Shown here piece by piece: positions 49,645-60,563 of a DNA stretch of 64,000 bases. The notes beneath the pieces were generated by a model that worked only from the letters and a program-made list of their open reading frames with translations, was not told the DNA's origin and searched no databases. The stretch spans positions 65,015,423 through 65,079,422 of the forward strand of contig OY755237.1 of assembly GCA_963576725.1 (NCBI GenBank), written 5' to 3'. A program made the translations under genes and the position numbers. Position 1 is the first letter of the stretch. Each line of letters opens with the position of its first letter. Source of the stretch: Azorinus chamasolen. Lineage: Eukaryota > Mollusca > Bivalvia > Cardiida > Solecurtidae.

Positions 49645-49822
49645 TATCTGCACTGTGTACAAGTATTTCGCTCTGCAATCACTGCAGTGGAGTGCGCTGG
49701 TTGCACTATCAACTTGTAAATAGTGCAGACCCTGATGAGACAGCTCCTGCAGGAACTGTCTCATCTGTGTCTTCACTACTTACAGGTAGGTATATTGACG
49801 TGAATAGCAAGCGAAGTGTTAA
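49645..49822 (-). mobile_element. MITE, family TTAA-I (reverse, left part lost)
   Basis: 'tgtgtacaagtatttcgctc', hairpin GACAGCTCCTGCAGGAACTG, right end AGCAAGCGAAGTGTTAA. An M fragment (49819-49930, 'agacccttatcagaggtctc') shares the TTAA. Confidence 0.7.
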
Positions 49823-49930
49823 AAGACAAACACCTGCAGACCCTTATCAGAGGTCTCCTTTAAGAGCATTCTGATCTGGGTCTACACTGTTTACAACGGT
49901 CAGTGTATGTGTACCGCATTCAATGGGTTA

Positions 49931-50263
49931 GTTAGAGATGTTTTCAATACTATCGCCATTACCATGGCATAGCTCCATTCATAATGGTTTGAAAAATCTT
50001 GGTAGACAGTCAATAAAAGTAATCAAATTTTAGTATGTGCAAAAATCAATAAAACCGACAAAATAGAGCAATGTATAAGAAGGGCGCACGTATATACAAA
50101 TATCAGGCACATGAAGAAATCACGTGATCATAACATGAATGAAAATACTCAATGAATAAAGAAGCGCGAGTCGGATGACCTTATGCAAGTGATTAGGTAA
50201 TCACGCCCATAACTGCGAGTGGTCAGTGTGATAATTATGGCGTAGATAATAAGCATAGCGAGT
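49931..50263. other. No feature recognised
   Basis: Intergenic sequence with scattered CpG ('gaagcgcgagtcggatg'). No exon can be supported. Confidence 0.4.
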
Positions 50264-50289
50264 ATTAATGCCTTCCCTTATAGAAACGC

Positions 50290-50409
50290 AATTCAATGCC
50301 AAAGCGAACTTATTCGATATCAGATTGATACCATGCAAAGAATACTGCAGCGTCTACGCCGCTTTGATTTTTTCATGTGAAGAAGCCTTTCAAATGGCTT
50401 GCGTTAGGT
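50290..50409 (+). CDS. Possible exon, unrecognised
   Basis: The frame CKEYCSVYAALIFSCEEAFQ runs to a donor GTTAG|GTCAGT. Composition looks coding, but the left boundary and family are unknown and it lies between two halves of a B-like MITE, so it may be chance. Confidence 0.2.
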
Positions 50410-50489
50410 CAGTGGTTCTACTCAGGTGTTCTGCTGTGCACAGGACAACGCAATTTTTGTGCTTGGGATTAGCTGGACGTCGTGATATG

Positions 50490-50723
50490 ACTGAAATAAA
50501 TACGCCTTTTTGCGTCGTTGCAAACAGAGTAGACCAAGACCAAACGGCTCTTATAAGAGCCTCTGGCCTGAGCCTGGTGTTTGCTTACGATACAATACAG
50601 ATATGATTAGTTTCTGCCATGGCCAAATATTCTTGTATCCATGTACTATTACAACAAATTCATGTAATTAATATTCATGACGTCATTATTTCATACATGA
50701 ATATTCATGGAGGAAAGGGTTAA
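50490..50723 (+). mobile_element. MITE, family TTAA-B
   Basis: 'aaatacgcctttttgcgtcg', 'gcaaacagagtagaccaaga', hairpin CAAACGGCTCTTATAAGAGC, right end CATGGAGGAAAGGGTTAA. The left end may lie at TTAA 50264. Confidence 0.7.
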
Positions 50724-50870
50724 AGTAACGTAAAACTGGGAATAAAAGACAAGATAACAACTGATGATGTCCAAAAACAACATATGCTTCATTGGTATTT
50801 TTGACTTGGTCCACATACAACAAGTATCAAACAGTTCCATATAACAAGTGCACAGACAGAGATGTACAAC

Positions 50871-51260
50871 AGAACTAGTCTTAAGCGACCATTAAAAAGA
50901 GGTCTACTTCTGGGATTTTAACCCTTCGCTTGCTGAATTTTAAAATACATTTCTCCTTCTTTACACATGCCCTGTTGTATAATTACATATATCTTCGCTG
51001 TGTACAAGTATTTCGCTGTGCAATCACTGCTGTGGAGTGCACTGGTTGCATACTCAACTTGTAAGTAGTGCAGACCCTGATGAGACAGCTCCTGCAGGAG
51101 CTGTCTCATCTGGGTCTTCACTATTTACAGGTAGGTATATTGACGTGAATAGCAAGCGAAGGGTTAAGACAGGTGGTAGCTTAATGCAGGTCGGAAGAAA
51201 TGCAAAAAGCTCCTATTAGCCTTAATCTCGCCCTGCATTAACCAACCACCTGCTTTTAAA
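50871..51260. mobile_element. MITE, family TA-E, split by an I element
   Basis: 'acagaactagtcttaagcga' and 'aggtctacttctggga' on the left; 'gacaggtggtagcttaatgc' and 'gcattaaccaaccacctgct' on the right. Pieces of a B element (51275-51475) and another E (51500-51602) follow. Confidence 0.6.
50918..51167 (-). mobile_element. MITE, family TTAA-I (reverse), nested in E
   Basis: TTAACCCTTCGCTTGCTGAA to AGCAAGCGAAGGGTTAA; perfect hairpin GACAGCTCCTGCAGGAGCTG. Confidence 0.85.
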
Positions 51261-51626
51261 GACTTCTTTAGATTTAAAGATTATATAATTTTTATAATGG
51301 CATGAGAACACTGAACACAGGATGTTTTGGTCTTAGTGGAAAATGTCATATCAGAGCTACAAAAACTGTATATTATTCCACGATCAAACAGAACAGACAC
51401 TGGTTAGACGGCTCCTACAGGAGCCATCTGGTCTGGGTCCACTCTGATTGTCATTAAAAAACGTATCTAATAAACAAAAGGAATACAGAGTCTCTATGGG
51501 AGCTTTCTGCATAACTGATCATTCGTTAGTAAGCTATCACCTGCTTTGCAGTTCCAGAATTAGACATCTGTTGGGCGATCGTTGCAGGGTGGTATTACTG
51601 TACAGACAGTTCTGGGATTACCTTTA

Positions 51627-51840
51627 TTAAACCTTTTAAATGTTGTGTTTTTGAAGTGGAATGGTCCATCATTGTTTCGCAGCAGAGTCAATTCAGTAAG
51701 AAAGGGTATACTCTACAATAAAAGTCTGAAAGACAAACAGTGCAGACCCTGATCAGAGGGCTCCTAGAGGAGCCCTCTGATCTGGGTCTACATTGTTTGC
51801 TAGTTACTAGTACTCGTGTCTCGCCTTCAAAGGGTTAAAT
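51627..51840 (+). mobile_element. MITE, family TTAA-M (reference copy)
   Basis: 'ttaaaccttttaaatgttgt' to CGCCTTCAAAGGGTTAA; 'acaaacagtgcagaccctga'; perfect hairpin GAGGGCTCCTAGAGGAGCCC. Confidence 0.75.
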
Positions 51841-52234
51841 AAATTACAGTTTAGACCGTTGGTTGCATTTTAACCCATATGAAAAGTGGTATTTAAATTC
51901 AAACGCACAACCCCAGTGCTAAACAGTAGATCATCAAGATGAGATCAGAGTTCCTCTGGATCAATAGATGCACTCTATTTAAAGGTCATCACAGTTTTTA
52001 TTCTGTATCATGCTGATGATTAATTAACATCAGTGTTTAATTTACGTTTTGCTATCTTAAATAAATGCAGAAATTCTGATATATAAAAAGACCAACTAAC
52101 ACATGTTTACCTTGACGTTCTATGTCCTTAGTCTCAATCAATATCTTTCTCACTATTTCGCCTACAGCATGTTGACCAAATTTCTTAACACAAATTTCGA
52201 TCCATTTCTATAAAATCACAAAGACATTTAATCA

Positions 52235-52345
52235 GAGTGTCAAACAGTTTGGATCCTGATGACAATCTGACTTACCCCACATCTCATATAGATCCAAACT
52301 GCTTGCGAAAGTCATCATGTAATGCTGATAACTGACATAGTATGC
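52235..52345. mobile_element. TTAA-H2 fragment
   Basis: 'gtcaaacagtttggatcctg' and 'tagatccaaactgcttgcga', tip decayed. Confidence 0.5.
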
Positions 52346-52365
52346 AAACGGTCAATCTATCTACC

Positions 52366-52655
52366 GTATTTCCCCTGATAAACACTCCCGACTAATAAAT
52401 GCCCCTTACTCCTGGGGGGAAACTATCAATAAAACAACTAAAACCCTATATAATAACCTGGCATTAAATAAAGAAATATAGGGTTTTTCAGAATGCCAAA
52501 GGTTGCTTAATGCATACTGAATGCATTTCCAAAACTATTTCCAAGGATCTTTCTGAATTGCTTTCATTCTCAAATACACAACCACAAAATACAAGAAGCT
52601 CCTTTTTAAAAACACACTGTCCCTGTGAGTGTTTATTAGAGATAATACAGTACAT
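52366..52655. mobile_element. Inverted-repeat element with ~28-bp ends
   Basis: 'accgtatttcccctgataaa' CACTCCC on the left; 'gtgagtgtttattagagata' ATACAGTA on the right are imperfect complements. The interior is unrelated. Confidence 0.45.
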
Positions 52656-52720
52656 CAATGCTGGGTCTACATTGTATGCAAATGACAGTTCATGCGTGTC
52701 CTGGCTTGAAAAAGATTAAA

Positions 52721-52955
52721 GTAAAGTGTTCTGTTAGACGGTATCAAACGACTGCTCTGAACAACAAAATCTGTACGAACACAAAGCGTTGACAAACATG
52801 GTGCAACATTAATACATGTATTTGGTTCGAAGATGCAATCATAAACATATGAAACAAGGTTAAACACATACGCTTATCCATCTACAGATATCCTTTACAT
52901 TACATGTACTTTGCACCAGTAACTCACTCATCAGTTAATTAAGAACAAGTCACAG
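52721..52955. other. No feature recognised
   Basis: Unassigned AT-rich sequence. Confidence 0.4.
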
Positions 52956-52959
52956 GAGC

Positions 52960-53340
52960 ATTGAAAGCAATGCCATAGTCCCCTACTGGCTGAATTCTAA
53001 GTCCAGCAGCTGTAATTCCATGAAATGCAGCGTAACAAAATTCAAACTTGGTTTAGAACTCATTACAATAAAGCTACATACCAAATATCACTGCAATATC
53101 TGATAAGGTTTACAGAAAATGTCACATGTATGCATAATGTATGATATGTATTGTGCATGTGCTTTTTAGATGTCTATGTATGCATTCCTTGCCGATATAA
53201 ATCTATCTATGTAGAAAACCTCAACTTTCCTGAAATTATCCAATTCCCAACTGATGTAATTCCATAAAAAAAAATCAATGTAGCGTAACAACATTCAAAC
53301 TTGATCTGTAACTCATTATAATAACCTATGACTGCGTAAT
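52960..53340. repeat. Pearl-like tandem core, two units
   Basis: 'cagcgtaacaaaattcaaac' (53029) and 'tagcgtaacaacattcaaac' (53281) head similar ~110-bp units with 'taactcattataataa' and 'tacataccaaatatcactgc'. 'attgaaagcaatgccatagt' also occurs at 62755. Confidence 0.5.
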
Positions 53341-53720
53341 CTGAATGTTGCTACTTTCAAAGCTGGAACCAAATAGTCACAAAAAAACCCCATTCTTTTC
53401 TCATGCAGCAAACCCACGGCTTCTCAGGGGTCTACTGTGCGTTTCACTTATTTTTGTCACTTGATTTGAATTGAGATTTTTTTTTCAGGACAGATTGAAC
53501 TTGTATCTACCTGATTCTCATTCAATTACATGGTTTTGGTGGGTTTTTTTCGAACTCTACTTCTCCTGCTTTTCACATCCCTATTTATGTACAAACTGGT
53601 CACTGTCAAGAAGTTCTACTACCATTTCCTACATCCCCCAGTAAAACAACACCATGTGGAGGAAATAGAGTCCCAACAATATATCTATAACAATTAGCCA
53701 TACTCCCTCTGTGCTAGTTT
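53341..53720. other. No feature recognised
   Basis: AT-rich with T tracts. No coding or repeat ends seen. Confidence 0.4.
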
Positions 53721-53726
53721 ATTCTA

Positions 53727-53930
53727 AAGTAGAACCTGCCTTAAGCTTACATCAAAATGAGGTCCAAATATGGGTCTGTAAGGCAGGTGGAAGCTTAATG
53801 CAGGTCAAAAGTAATACATGAAGCTCCTATAGGATCTTTTTGCATTACTTTTGCCCTGCATTAAGCAACCACCTGCTTTTTAACACTACTATGTTCAATT
53901 AACGAATGGTCGCTTAAGACAGGTTCTACT
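53727..53930. mobile_element. MITE, family TA-E
   Basis: 'aagtagaacctgccttaagc' to CAGGTTCTACT; tip 'gaagctcctataggatcttt'; arms 'taatgcaggtcaaaagtaat'. Near full length. Confidence 0.75.
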
Positions 53931-53965
53931 TTATTTAGCTCCAATAAAAAATGTTTAGTAATATA

Positions 53966-54004
53966 ACAACATTGTATTGATTGATTGATTGACTGATTGA
54001 CTGA
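53966..54004 (+). repeat. (TTGA)n microsatellite
   Basis: About nine tetramers, TTGATTGATTGATTGACTGA and so on. Confidence 0.8.
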
Positions 54005-54356
54005 ACACCCAGAATAAGCCTATGTATGTTTTATCTATCACAGATGATAACGCCACCAACAGAGAGTAACACATAAAATAATTGCACTCTAGCCTAAACT
54101 TTCACAACTAGCATGTCAAACAAAATAAGATTATGATGACTGCCTTTGACAATGAGCAATGAATTTAGATACCACTTCTAACTGCAGATCCAGATATGTA
54201 GCCTCCACAATGGTAATTCAAACATCTGATCTGGCACTCCACTATTTGTAACATGCTTATTGACAGTAGCGTGCCTCGATGCCACAGAAAACAATGCAGA
54301 AACTGTCAAGACACTACACTTCTTTTGCAGCATCTGGCCTGGACCCACAGTGAGTG
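54005..54356. other. No feature recognised
   Basis: No exon or repeat terminus identified. Confidence 0.4.
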
Positions 54357-54585
54357 CATCCCTCTCCTTCATACAAATGCCATTTACATGTAACACCTTT
54401 GCAAATAGGGTAGATCCAAATCAGACAGCTCTTGTAAGAGCCATTTTATCAGATTCAGCTACATGTGCTTATGACATTATACAGATCAAATATACATCTA
54501 CAGTTTCTGAAACAGCTGACAATTAAGTTAATGAATATTCATAAAGTCACGCATTCTTGTATAAATAGTCATGAGGGAAACAGTT
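54357..54585 (+). mobile_element. Degenerate MITE, family TTAA-B
   Basis: 'ctttgcaaatagggtagatc', hairpin CAGACAGCTCTTGTAAGAGC, 'gttaatgaatattcataaag'. Confidence 0.55.
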
Positions 54586-54700
54586 GTATACTGGCGTAAC
54601 ACCAAACACAGTTGTACAAAGTTTCAAATACTGCCAACAAAGAAAATTAAATTCACAACAACCAGTCACCCAATGTATAAATGAACTTCATTCAACTAAC

Positions 54701-54920
54701 ACTAACCCATTCCCTTATATTGACGACTTTTGACGACTCTGTAAAGTCACTTTGTGAAACCATTGTGATAAATAGAGCATTTGCTCCTATAGGAGCAAAT
54801 GCTCTATTTATCACAATGGTTTCAAACTACAAGTTTCTAAAAAATTTCCTTTTCTCTAGTTAATGCTCCTTTTTGGTAAAGAGGTTGTATCTAAAAATTG
54901 CCTATAAGGTAATGGGTTAA
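54701..54920 (+). mobile_element. MITE, family TTAA-G
   Basis: 'actaacccattcccttatat' to AAGGTAATGGGTTAA; perfect hairpin GCATTTGCTCCTATAGGAGC. An H2 fragment (54917-55050, 'ggatccaaactgcttaac') follows at the shared TTAA. Confidence 0.8.
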
Positions 54921-55134
54921 AGCAATTTCCCCCTTCCTGCTGACCAAGCTCTTGTTTGCACAACAGAAGATATTCTAATCCAAATAGTTTGGATTCAGAG
55001 TCTGAGAAACTAGGCAGCCCATCAGGATCCAAACTGCTTAACACTCTGATAATATCTTTGATATGGAATCCCTTTCAAATTCTGAATAAGAAGATGTGTT
55101 CAATAAATGACAGCTTTGTCCTACTGGCTAAAAG

Positions 55135-55210
55135 TTATTCCTTTACTTGTTATAAGCACCTTTTCACACCTTTGCAAACAGAGCAGATCCAGATCGAATG
55201 GCTACAGTAA
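55135..55210 (+). mobile_element. TTAA-A/B fragment
   Basis: 'gcaccttttcacacctttgc' then 'aaacagagcagatccagatc'. Left half only. Confidence 0.5.
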
Positions 55211-55259
55211 TGCTTGCAAACACCAGCTGAGTCAATGCTGTTCGAGACAAGTGTCTAAC

Positions 55260-55700
55260 ATGATGAGACAAAACGGACTTCACTGTACTGGAATGTTTGA
55301 GAGTATCACCAATATACTACTACTAGGCTGGTGCTAGAATTAAAAAAATACAAATGGAAAAAAGAAGATTTCATTAGAAAATACCTTATTTTCAAATATT
55401 TTTCTGCAAATTGTGAAACAAATACACTTTTTGTTTTATAAAAACAGTTTAGTAGCCAATGGCTATTTAGGCTAACAGTAGCACCAACCTAGACTACACA
55501 ATGTCATGTCCTGTTCAGTTGAAAAAGATACACAACACTTGAAATGTGTACTACAACACCAGAAATAATATAAAACTGTAATTAGACAAACAATTTATTT
55601 TAGTTAAACATGTCTAGTTCAAGATTCAAAGAATATTAAAGAGTCCCACTGAGAGAAAATTTTATCTATTAGGTAGATGTACGTTGAAAATAATCTAGAA
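55260..55700. other. No feature recognised
   Basis: Unassigned AT-rich sequence. Confidence 0.4.
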
Positions 55701-55951
55701 TTAACCCTTTCCTTGCTGAATATTCATTTTAGAAATAAGGAGATCATGACTATTTATTAGCTCACCTTTTATAACAGCAAATGTACACAAGGTGTATTGG
55801 TAGAAACTGACGACTCCAAACTATTATAATTTCATACCAGCCTGAAAAATCTGCAGATCCTGATCAAATGACTCTTACAGAGGTCATCAAATCTGGGTCT
55901 ACACTCTTTGCAAAGGCATGGAAAAAGCATTTGAATGAGGGAAAAGGTTAA
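55701..55951 (-). mobile_element. MITE, family TTAA-B (reverse)
   Basis: TTAACCCTTTCCTTGCTGAA to GAGGGAAAAGGTTAA; hairpin 'caaatgactcttacagaggt'. Confidence 0.7.
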
Positions 55952-56107
55952 AAGTAGTCATTATTTAGCTTAAAATCATAATCATTATCAATCAAAAACA
56001 GGGTATCTAGGAAATAAGAGTATTTGTAACTTCTTGGTCAAATCTGTCAGAAATCTGAGAAGATTTTGACAGATAGGCAAAGTTTTTGATAAGTAGATCA
56101 GCTACAA

Positions 56108-56310
56108 GTTAATGCTTTACTCCATGACTACTTATGTAAGAAATAATGACATAATGAATATTAATTAGGCTAACGTTTATAAAGGCATATGAACACAGGA
56201 TTTTTGGCCATGACAGAAACTGTAGAATCAAGATTTATAGTATTCCATTTGCAAAGAAAGCCGACTCTGATCAGACGACTCCTATTGGAGCTGTCTGATC
56301 TGGATCTTTT
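56108..56310 (-). mobile_element. Partial MITE, family TTAA-B (reverse)
   Basis: 'gttaatgctttactccatga', hairpin CAGACGACTCCTATTGGAGC; right part missing. Confidence 0.55.
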
Positions 56311-56485
56311 TTAGGTGTTTCTAAAAAGTGAAAGATGTTCAAAATCACAATAAATTTCTCTTTATTTAAGCCTTTACTCCATAAATACTTTCTTCTAGAC
56401 CTTTGCAAACAGAGTATACCAAGATCAAACAGCTCCTGTAGGAACCATCCGATCAGGGTCTGCACTGTTTGCTTAAGAAATAATA

Positions 56486-56795
56486 AATTCATACCAGTGT
56501 TTTATCGTGGAATCGAACACTGGTAGGAGTTGAGATGCGTAGTCATTAAATCACGAGGCCGATAGGCCGAGTGATTTAATTATAAGCATCTCAACGACTA
56601 CCCGTGTTCGATTGCAGATAAAACACTGGTATAAATTTATTATTTCAATTCTAACACTTCAATTTAACTATAATTTGCACCGCCACAACGGCACTACGTT
56701 AAGCCGTTACAGCGCATGCGGTGTTTTATCGAGAATTCAAACATAGATACGTCCCTTCTTTATGTAGATGTGTGCGCGAGGTGTGTTAGAATTAG
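56486..56795. mobile_element. 310-bp palindromic insert with 9-bp target duplication
   Basis: GAAATAATA flanks it (56477-56485, 56796-56804). Inside, 'accagtgttttatc' pairs with 'gataaaacactggt' (56491-56633), and a looser pair 'ttctaacac' / 'gtgtgttagaa' spans 56652-56793. GC-rich 'cacgaggccgataggccga' sits in the first loop. Confidence 0.6.
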
Positions 56796-56806
56796 GAAAT
56801 AATATA

Positions 56807-57009
56807 CAGTAAAAACTCTCTACAACGGCCACTAAATTACATCAAGTAGTTTGTGTTAAATGCAGGTGGCTGCTTAAAGCAAGATGAAAGTAAAACAGAA
56901 CACTCCTATAGGAGCGTTCTGTTTTACTTTCATCTTGCTTTAAGCAGCCACCTGCCCCTAAATACCAACTAATTAATAAAATTTAGTGGTCGTTATAGAG
57001 GTTTTACTG
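56807..57009. mobile_element. MITE, family TA-C, nested in B
   Basis: CAGTAAAAACTCTCTACAAC to GAGGTTTTACTG; tip ACACTCCTATAGGAGCGT has one mismatch. Confidence 0.8.
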
Positions 57010-57138
57010 TATATATAGTTCTACAGTTTCTGCCTTGGCCAAAATTTCCTGTGTTTGAGTGCCATTATAAAAAATAAACCAGTTAATATTGATGGTGTCA
57101 TTATTTCTTTCATGATGATCCATGGAGTAAAGGGTTAA

Positions 57139-57676
57139 CACCTCACTAGCAGTTAATATCTCATTGTTAATTACTAACAATGTTATCTAGTTGACCAAAA
57201 CCAAAATCAATACCAGTCTGAAAAATCTGCAATTTTTTAAAACTAATTTTGAAGTTTTCATTTTGATTGTTTGTTTCATTCAAAATGCTATAAACCAGAA
57301 TCAACTGATAGCTGCAATAATGAAAATAACTTTAAATATGGAGGTACGAGTATTTATTTTGTTGACAAACACAGGATTCTCAAATATAGCATATTAATAT
57401 ATAAATTACAAGTTACTAGGTTTTACATGTCAGTGAAATAAAAAGGTAACATCAAACCACAGCATATCCTGCCTTGAGCACTCAATCATAGGATGCAATA
57501 GTATTAGAACCTTGCTACTTCTCTAGAGTTTTCAAATTTCTATTATAAACATATAAACAAACCAAATCAGCAATGTTCCCACTGAAAAACCTAAAACTAT
57601 TCCACTGGTCTGACATAAATTTTCATATCACCATTCTTTGGATCAAAATACATTGAAAACAATTCTAAAACTTCAA
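57139..57676. other. No feature recognised
   Basis: AT-rich sequence. The 68-codon frame at 57191 resembles nothing known to me. Confidence 0.4.
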
Positions 57677-57918
57677 TTAACCCTCGAATATTTATACAAT
57701 AATTCATGCCTTAATGAAAATTCATTAACTGAATTTTTAAAATGGCCCATGAAGAAGGGGAAGTTTTGGCTATTTCAGAAACTGTAGAGTCATACCTATA
57801 ATTTTCAAAAAGCAAACAGGGCAGACGCTGATCAGACGGCTCCTATAGGAGAAATCTGATCTGGGTCTACTTTGTATGCAAAGGAGTGAAAAGGGGTTTA
57901 CATGAGGGAAAGGGTTAA
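57677..57918 (-). mobile_element. MITE, family TTAA-B (reverse)
   Basis: TTAACCCTCGAATATTTATA to GAGGGAAAGGGTTAA; hairpin GACGGCTCCTATAGGAGAAA. An H2 copy (57915-58112, 'acagcttggatcttgatg') follows at the TTAA. Confidence 0.7.
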
Positions 57919-58108
57919 ACCATGTCCTTATGAAATAATAAAGTCTGAAAAATCTTGAGCTACTTTTATTTACAATTTTGTTCAAGCTTTTGAGATCTAT
58001 TGGCAAAGTGTGAAACAGCTTGGATCTTGATGAAATGCCAAGTTACTCAACCTTTCATCTGGATCCAAACAATTTTCAAATGGAAATCATGTACTTAGCA
58101 TGACAAGG

Positions 58109-58363
58109 ATTACCCCTTTCCCTACTGTATGTTTATTCCAAACTGTGATACCTTCTGAATATTCATGGACAAATTAGTTATAATTAAATATGGAAGGTGG
58201 AAAATTGTAACCATTTTAGAAAGTAAAGTAACAGATCTTTCAAATTCCATTTAATAGCAAATAGAGCAGACATTGATCAGACGGCTCCTATAGGAGCCAT
58301 ATGGTCTGGGTTTACTCTGTTTGCAAATGCGTGAAATCATGTTTATTTGAGGGAAAGGGTTAA
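58109..58363 (-). mobile_element. MITE, family TTAA-A (reverse)
   Basis: 'ttacccctttccctactgta' to GAGGGAAAGGGTTAA; hairpin GACGGCTCCTATAGGAGCCA. An M-like fragment (58420-58590) follows. Confidence 0.8.
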
Positions 58364-58635
58364 AATGATTTTACAGCTACTCTTAACCTACCGAATAAAT
58401 AAAACTAGCTAATCACCTTCTGAATATTAATTAAACAAAAAGTTGTATCAAACTTTTTCACTAAAGGAAATGATTGTTATGACAAACAGTATAGACTCTG
58501 ATCAAAAGTCTCCATCAGGAGACCCTTCATCTGGGTCTGTAATTTGCAAATGTCTTATATATACTCAATTCCTGTCCTTCAAATGTTAAAATTGAATAAG
58601 ATTCTACTAGAAAAAAGTCCTACTGAATTTACTTT

Positions 58636-59065
58636 CAACCCTTTACTCCATAAAATATCCCTTTAAACAACTCTGCAAACACAGTAGAGCCATATCAGAC
58701 GGCTCCTGTAGGCGTGGTCTGATCAGAGCCTGCTCTGTTTGTCTATGAAACAATACAGATCTCATTCTACAGTATCTGTCATGATAAAAAATTAACTCAT
58801 TCTCCCCTAGGCTATTTTTAGACCCAACCTCTTTGAATTAATCTACCGAAAACGAGCATTAACTATAGAAAAGAAGAATTTTAGAATTATGTAGTTTTGA
58901 AACCATTGTGATAAATAGAGCATTTGCTCCATAGGAGTAAATGTTCTATTTATTACAATGGTTTCAGAGAGTGACTTTTACAGAGGCGCCAAAATGCGTC
59001 ACTAGGAGAGAATGTGTTAATAATGTCATTCTTGTAACACGAATATTCATTGAGTAAAGAGTTTA
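58636..59065 (+). mobile_element. MITE, family TTAA-B, split by a G element
   Basis: 'caaccctttactccataaaa' and hairpin GACGGCTCCTGTAGGCGTGG on the left; 'taatgtcattcttgtaacac' and ATTGAGTAAAGAGTTTAA on the right. Confidence 0.65.
58792..59020 (-). mobile_element. MITE, family TTAA-G (reverse), nested in B
   Basis: TTAACTCATTCTCCCCTAGG to GAGAGAATGTGTTAA; hairpin GCATTTGCTCCATAGGAGTA. TTAA flanks both sides. Confidence 0.8.
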
Positions 59066-59207
59066 AGACAGAAAAGGAAACTACCACATGGAAAGCAAAC
59101 ATCTACTAGCAAACAAAGAATTCTCAAAAACATCACTCAAGAATATTCACAAACATGATTGGTTTCTGGTAAGTTGTGAAGAAAGCAATCATGTTTGGAA
59201 TCATTCT

Positions 59208-59651
59208 CAACCCTTTACTCCATGAATATTCATGTAAGAAATAACGGATTCATGAATATTAATTAGATGTTACAAAAGAACATGGTCACAGGATGTTTTG
59301 TCCATGGCAGAAACAGTAGAATAATATCTACAGTAAAACCTCTCTATAACGGCCACTAAATTAAGTAGTTTGTGTTGAAGGCAGGCGGCTGCTTAAAGCA
59401 AGGTGAAAGTAAAACAGAATGCTCCTATAGGAGCATTCTGTTTTACTTTCACCTTGCTTTAAGCAGCCACCTGTCCTAAATACCAACTAATTAACACAAT
59501 TTAGTGGCTGTTATAGAGAGGTTTTACTGTATACTATCATTTATATCATAAACCAACAGAGCAGACAGGAGCTCCTATCGGAGCCATCTGATTTGGGTCT
59601 ACTCTGTTTGTGCAGGTGTATAAAGGCTTATTTATGGAATAAAGGGTTATA
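59208..59651 (-). mobile_element. MITE, family TTAA-B (reverse), split by a C element
   Basis: 'caaccctttactccatgaat' and 'gcagaaacagtagaataata' on the left; 'aaccaacagagcagacagga' to ATGGAATAAAGGGTTA on the right. Confidence 0.65.
59331..59529. mobile_element. MITE, family TA-C, nested in B
   Basis: CAGTAAAACCTCTCTATAAC to GAGGTTTTACTG with TA. The hairpin tip GAATGCTCC / GGAGCATTC differs from the usual GAACGCTCC / GGAGCGTTC in both arms. Confidence 0.85.
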
Positions 59652-59895
59652 TTTCAAGACAAAGTGTTCAAATCCTGCAACACTTTTGTGTCGATAATCT
59701 AATCAAGACCTAAATGCAACTGCCTTCCTTGGTCCCACTTCCTTAGTAAATGCACTACACTAAACAATATAACAAAGAAAGCCACAGGGTTTTTCTATGA
59801 ACCATTTGAGACGTGAAGTAACCATCATTCAAAATGCAACAGTAAAGACTTAGATTTATAGTCACTGTGAATTATATAAAGCTCTACTAAAGTAA
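59652..59895. other. No feature recognised
   Basis: Unassigned AT-rich sequence. Confidence 0.4.
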
Positions 59896-59982
59896 CTCTA
59901 ACCCTTTACACATGTACTCCTAAATATGCCCTTTTTACACCTTTGCAAACATAGAAGACCCAGAGCGGATGACTCCTGTAAT

Positions 59983-60214
59983 CAACCCATTCCCTCATAG
60001 GTTATTTTTAGACCCAACCTCTTTGAATAAATCTACCAAAAAGGAGCATTAACTAGAGAAAAGGATTTTTTTTAGTGTTTTGTAGTTTGCAACCAATTAT
60101 GAGCAAATAGGAGCAAATGCTCCTATAGGAGCAAATGCTCTATTTATCACAATGGTTTCATAAAGTAACTTTTACAGAGGTGTAGCAAGGCGTATTTATG
60201 GAGGAAAGGGTTAA
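59983..60214 (-). mobile_element. MITE, G body with B-type right end, inserted in a B remnant
   Basis: 'caacccattccctcataggt' (G) with a hairpin whose tip block is duplicated ('gagcaaataggagcaaatgc', GCTCCTATAGGAGC), then 'ggcgtatttatggaggaaag' GGTTAA (B terminus). B left part lies at 59899-59980. Confidence 0.65.
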
Positions 60215-60281
60215 TGCAGAATGAAAGAAATGCAGAAAGTCCCTTTGGGAGTGGTTTCTTTAAAGTGGTTTTATTGTATAT

Positions 60282-60287
60282 TTTATT
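60282..60287 (-). promoter_or_regulatory. Candidate polyadenylation signal for myosin VI
   Basis: AATAAA on the minus strand about 280 bp after the stop, with another at 60270-60275. Confidence 0.3.
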
Positions 60288-60563
60288 TGAATTAACAACA
60301 TCAATCTACCAAACACTGGACTTCTACAAAAGTAGACAATCCATGATTTTTTTAAAGCTTGTAAATTACGCACAATAAAAAATATTGAAACTTAACAACA
60401 GCAAATGAAACTGAGACTTATCAATTTTCACATATACCTATAACTTTCATGCATAAAAATATTCTAGATGTAAGTTTTGTCAAAATAAATAACCACAATC
60501 CATAAATTGTCTTCCTACATTAAGTGACAATCTTATAAGAGTCAGTCCTATTGTTCATCATTC

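Larger units (their letters stand above)
56365..57138 (+). mobile_element. MITE, family TTAA-B, with two nested inserts
   Basis: 'ttaagcctttactccataaa' and hairpin CAAACAGCTCCTGTAGGAAC on the left; 'ttctacagtttctgccttgg' to CATGGAGTAAAGGGTTAA on the right. A 310-bp insert and a C element lie between. Confidence 0.65.

Noticed and set aside
57191..57397. 68-codon plus-strand frame
   Set aside because: Low-complexity AT-rich translation without splice context or similarity.
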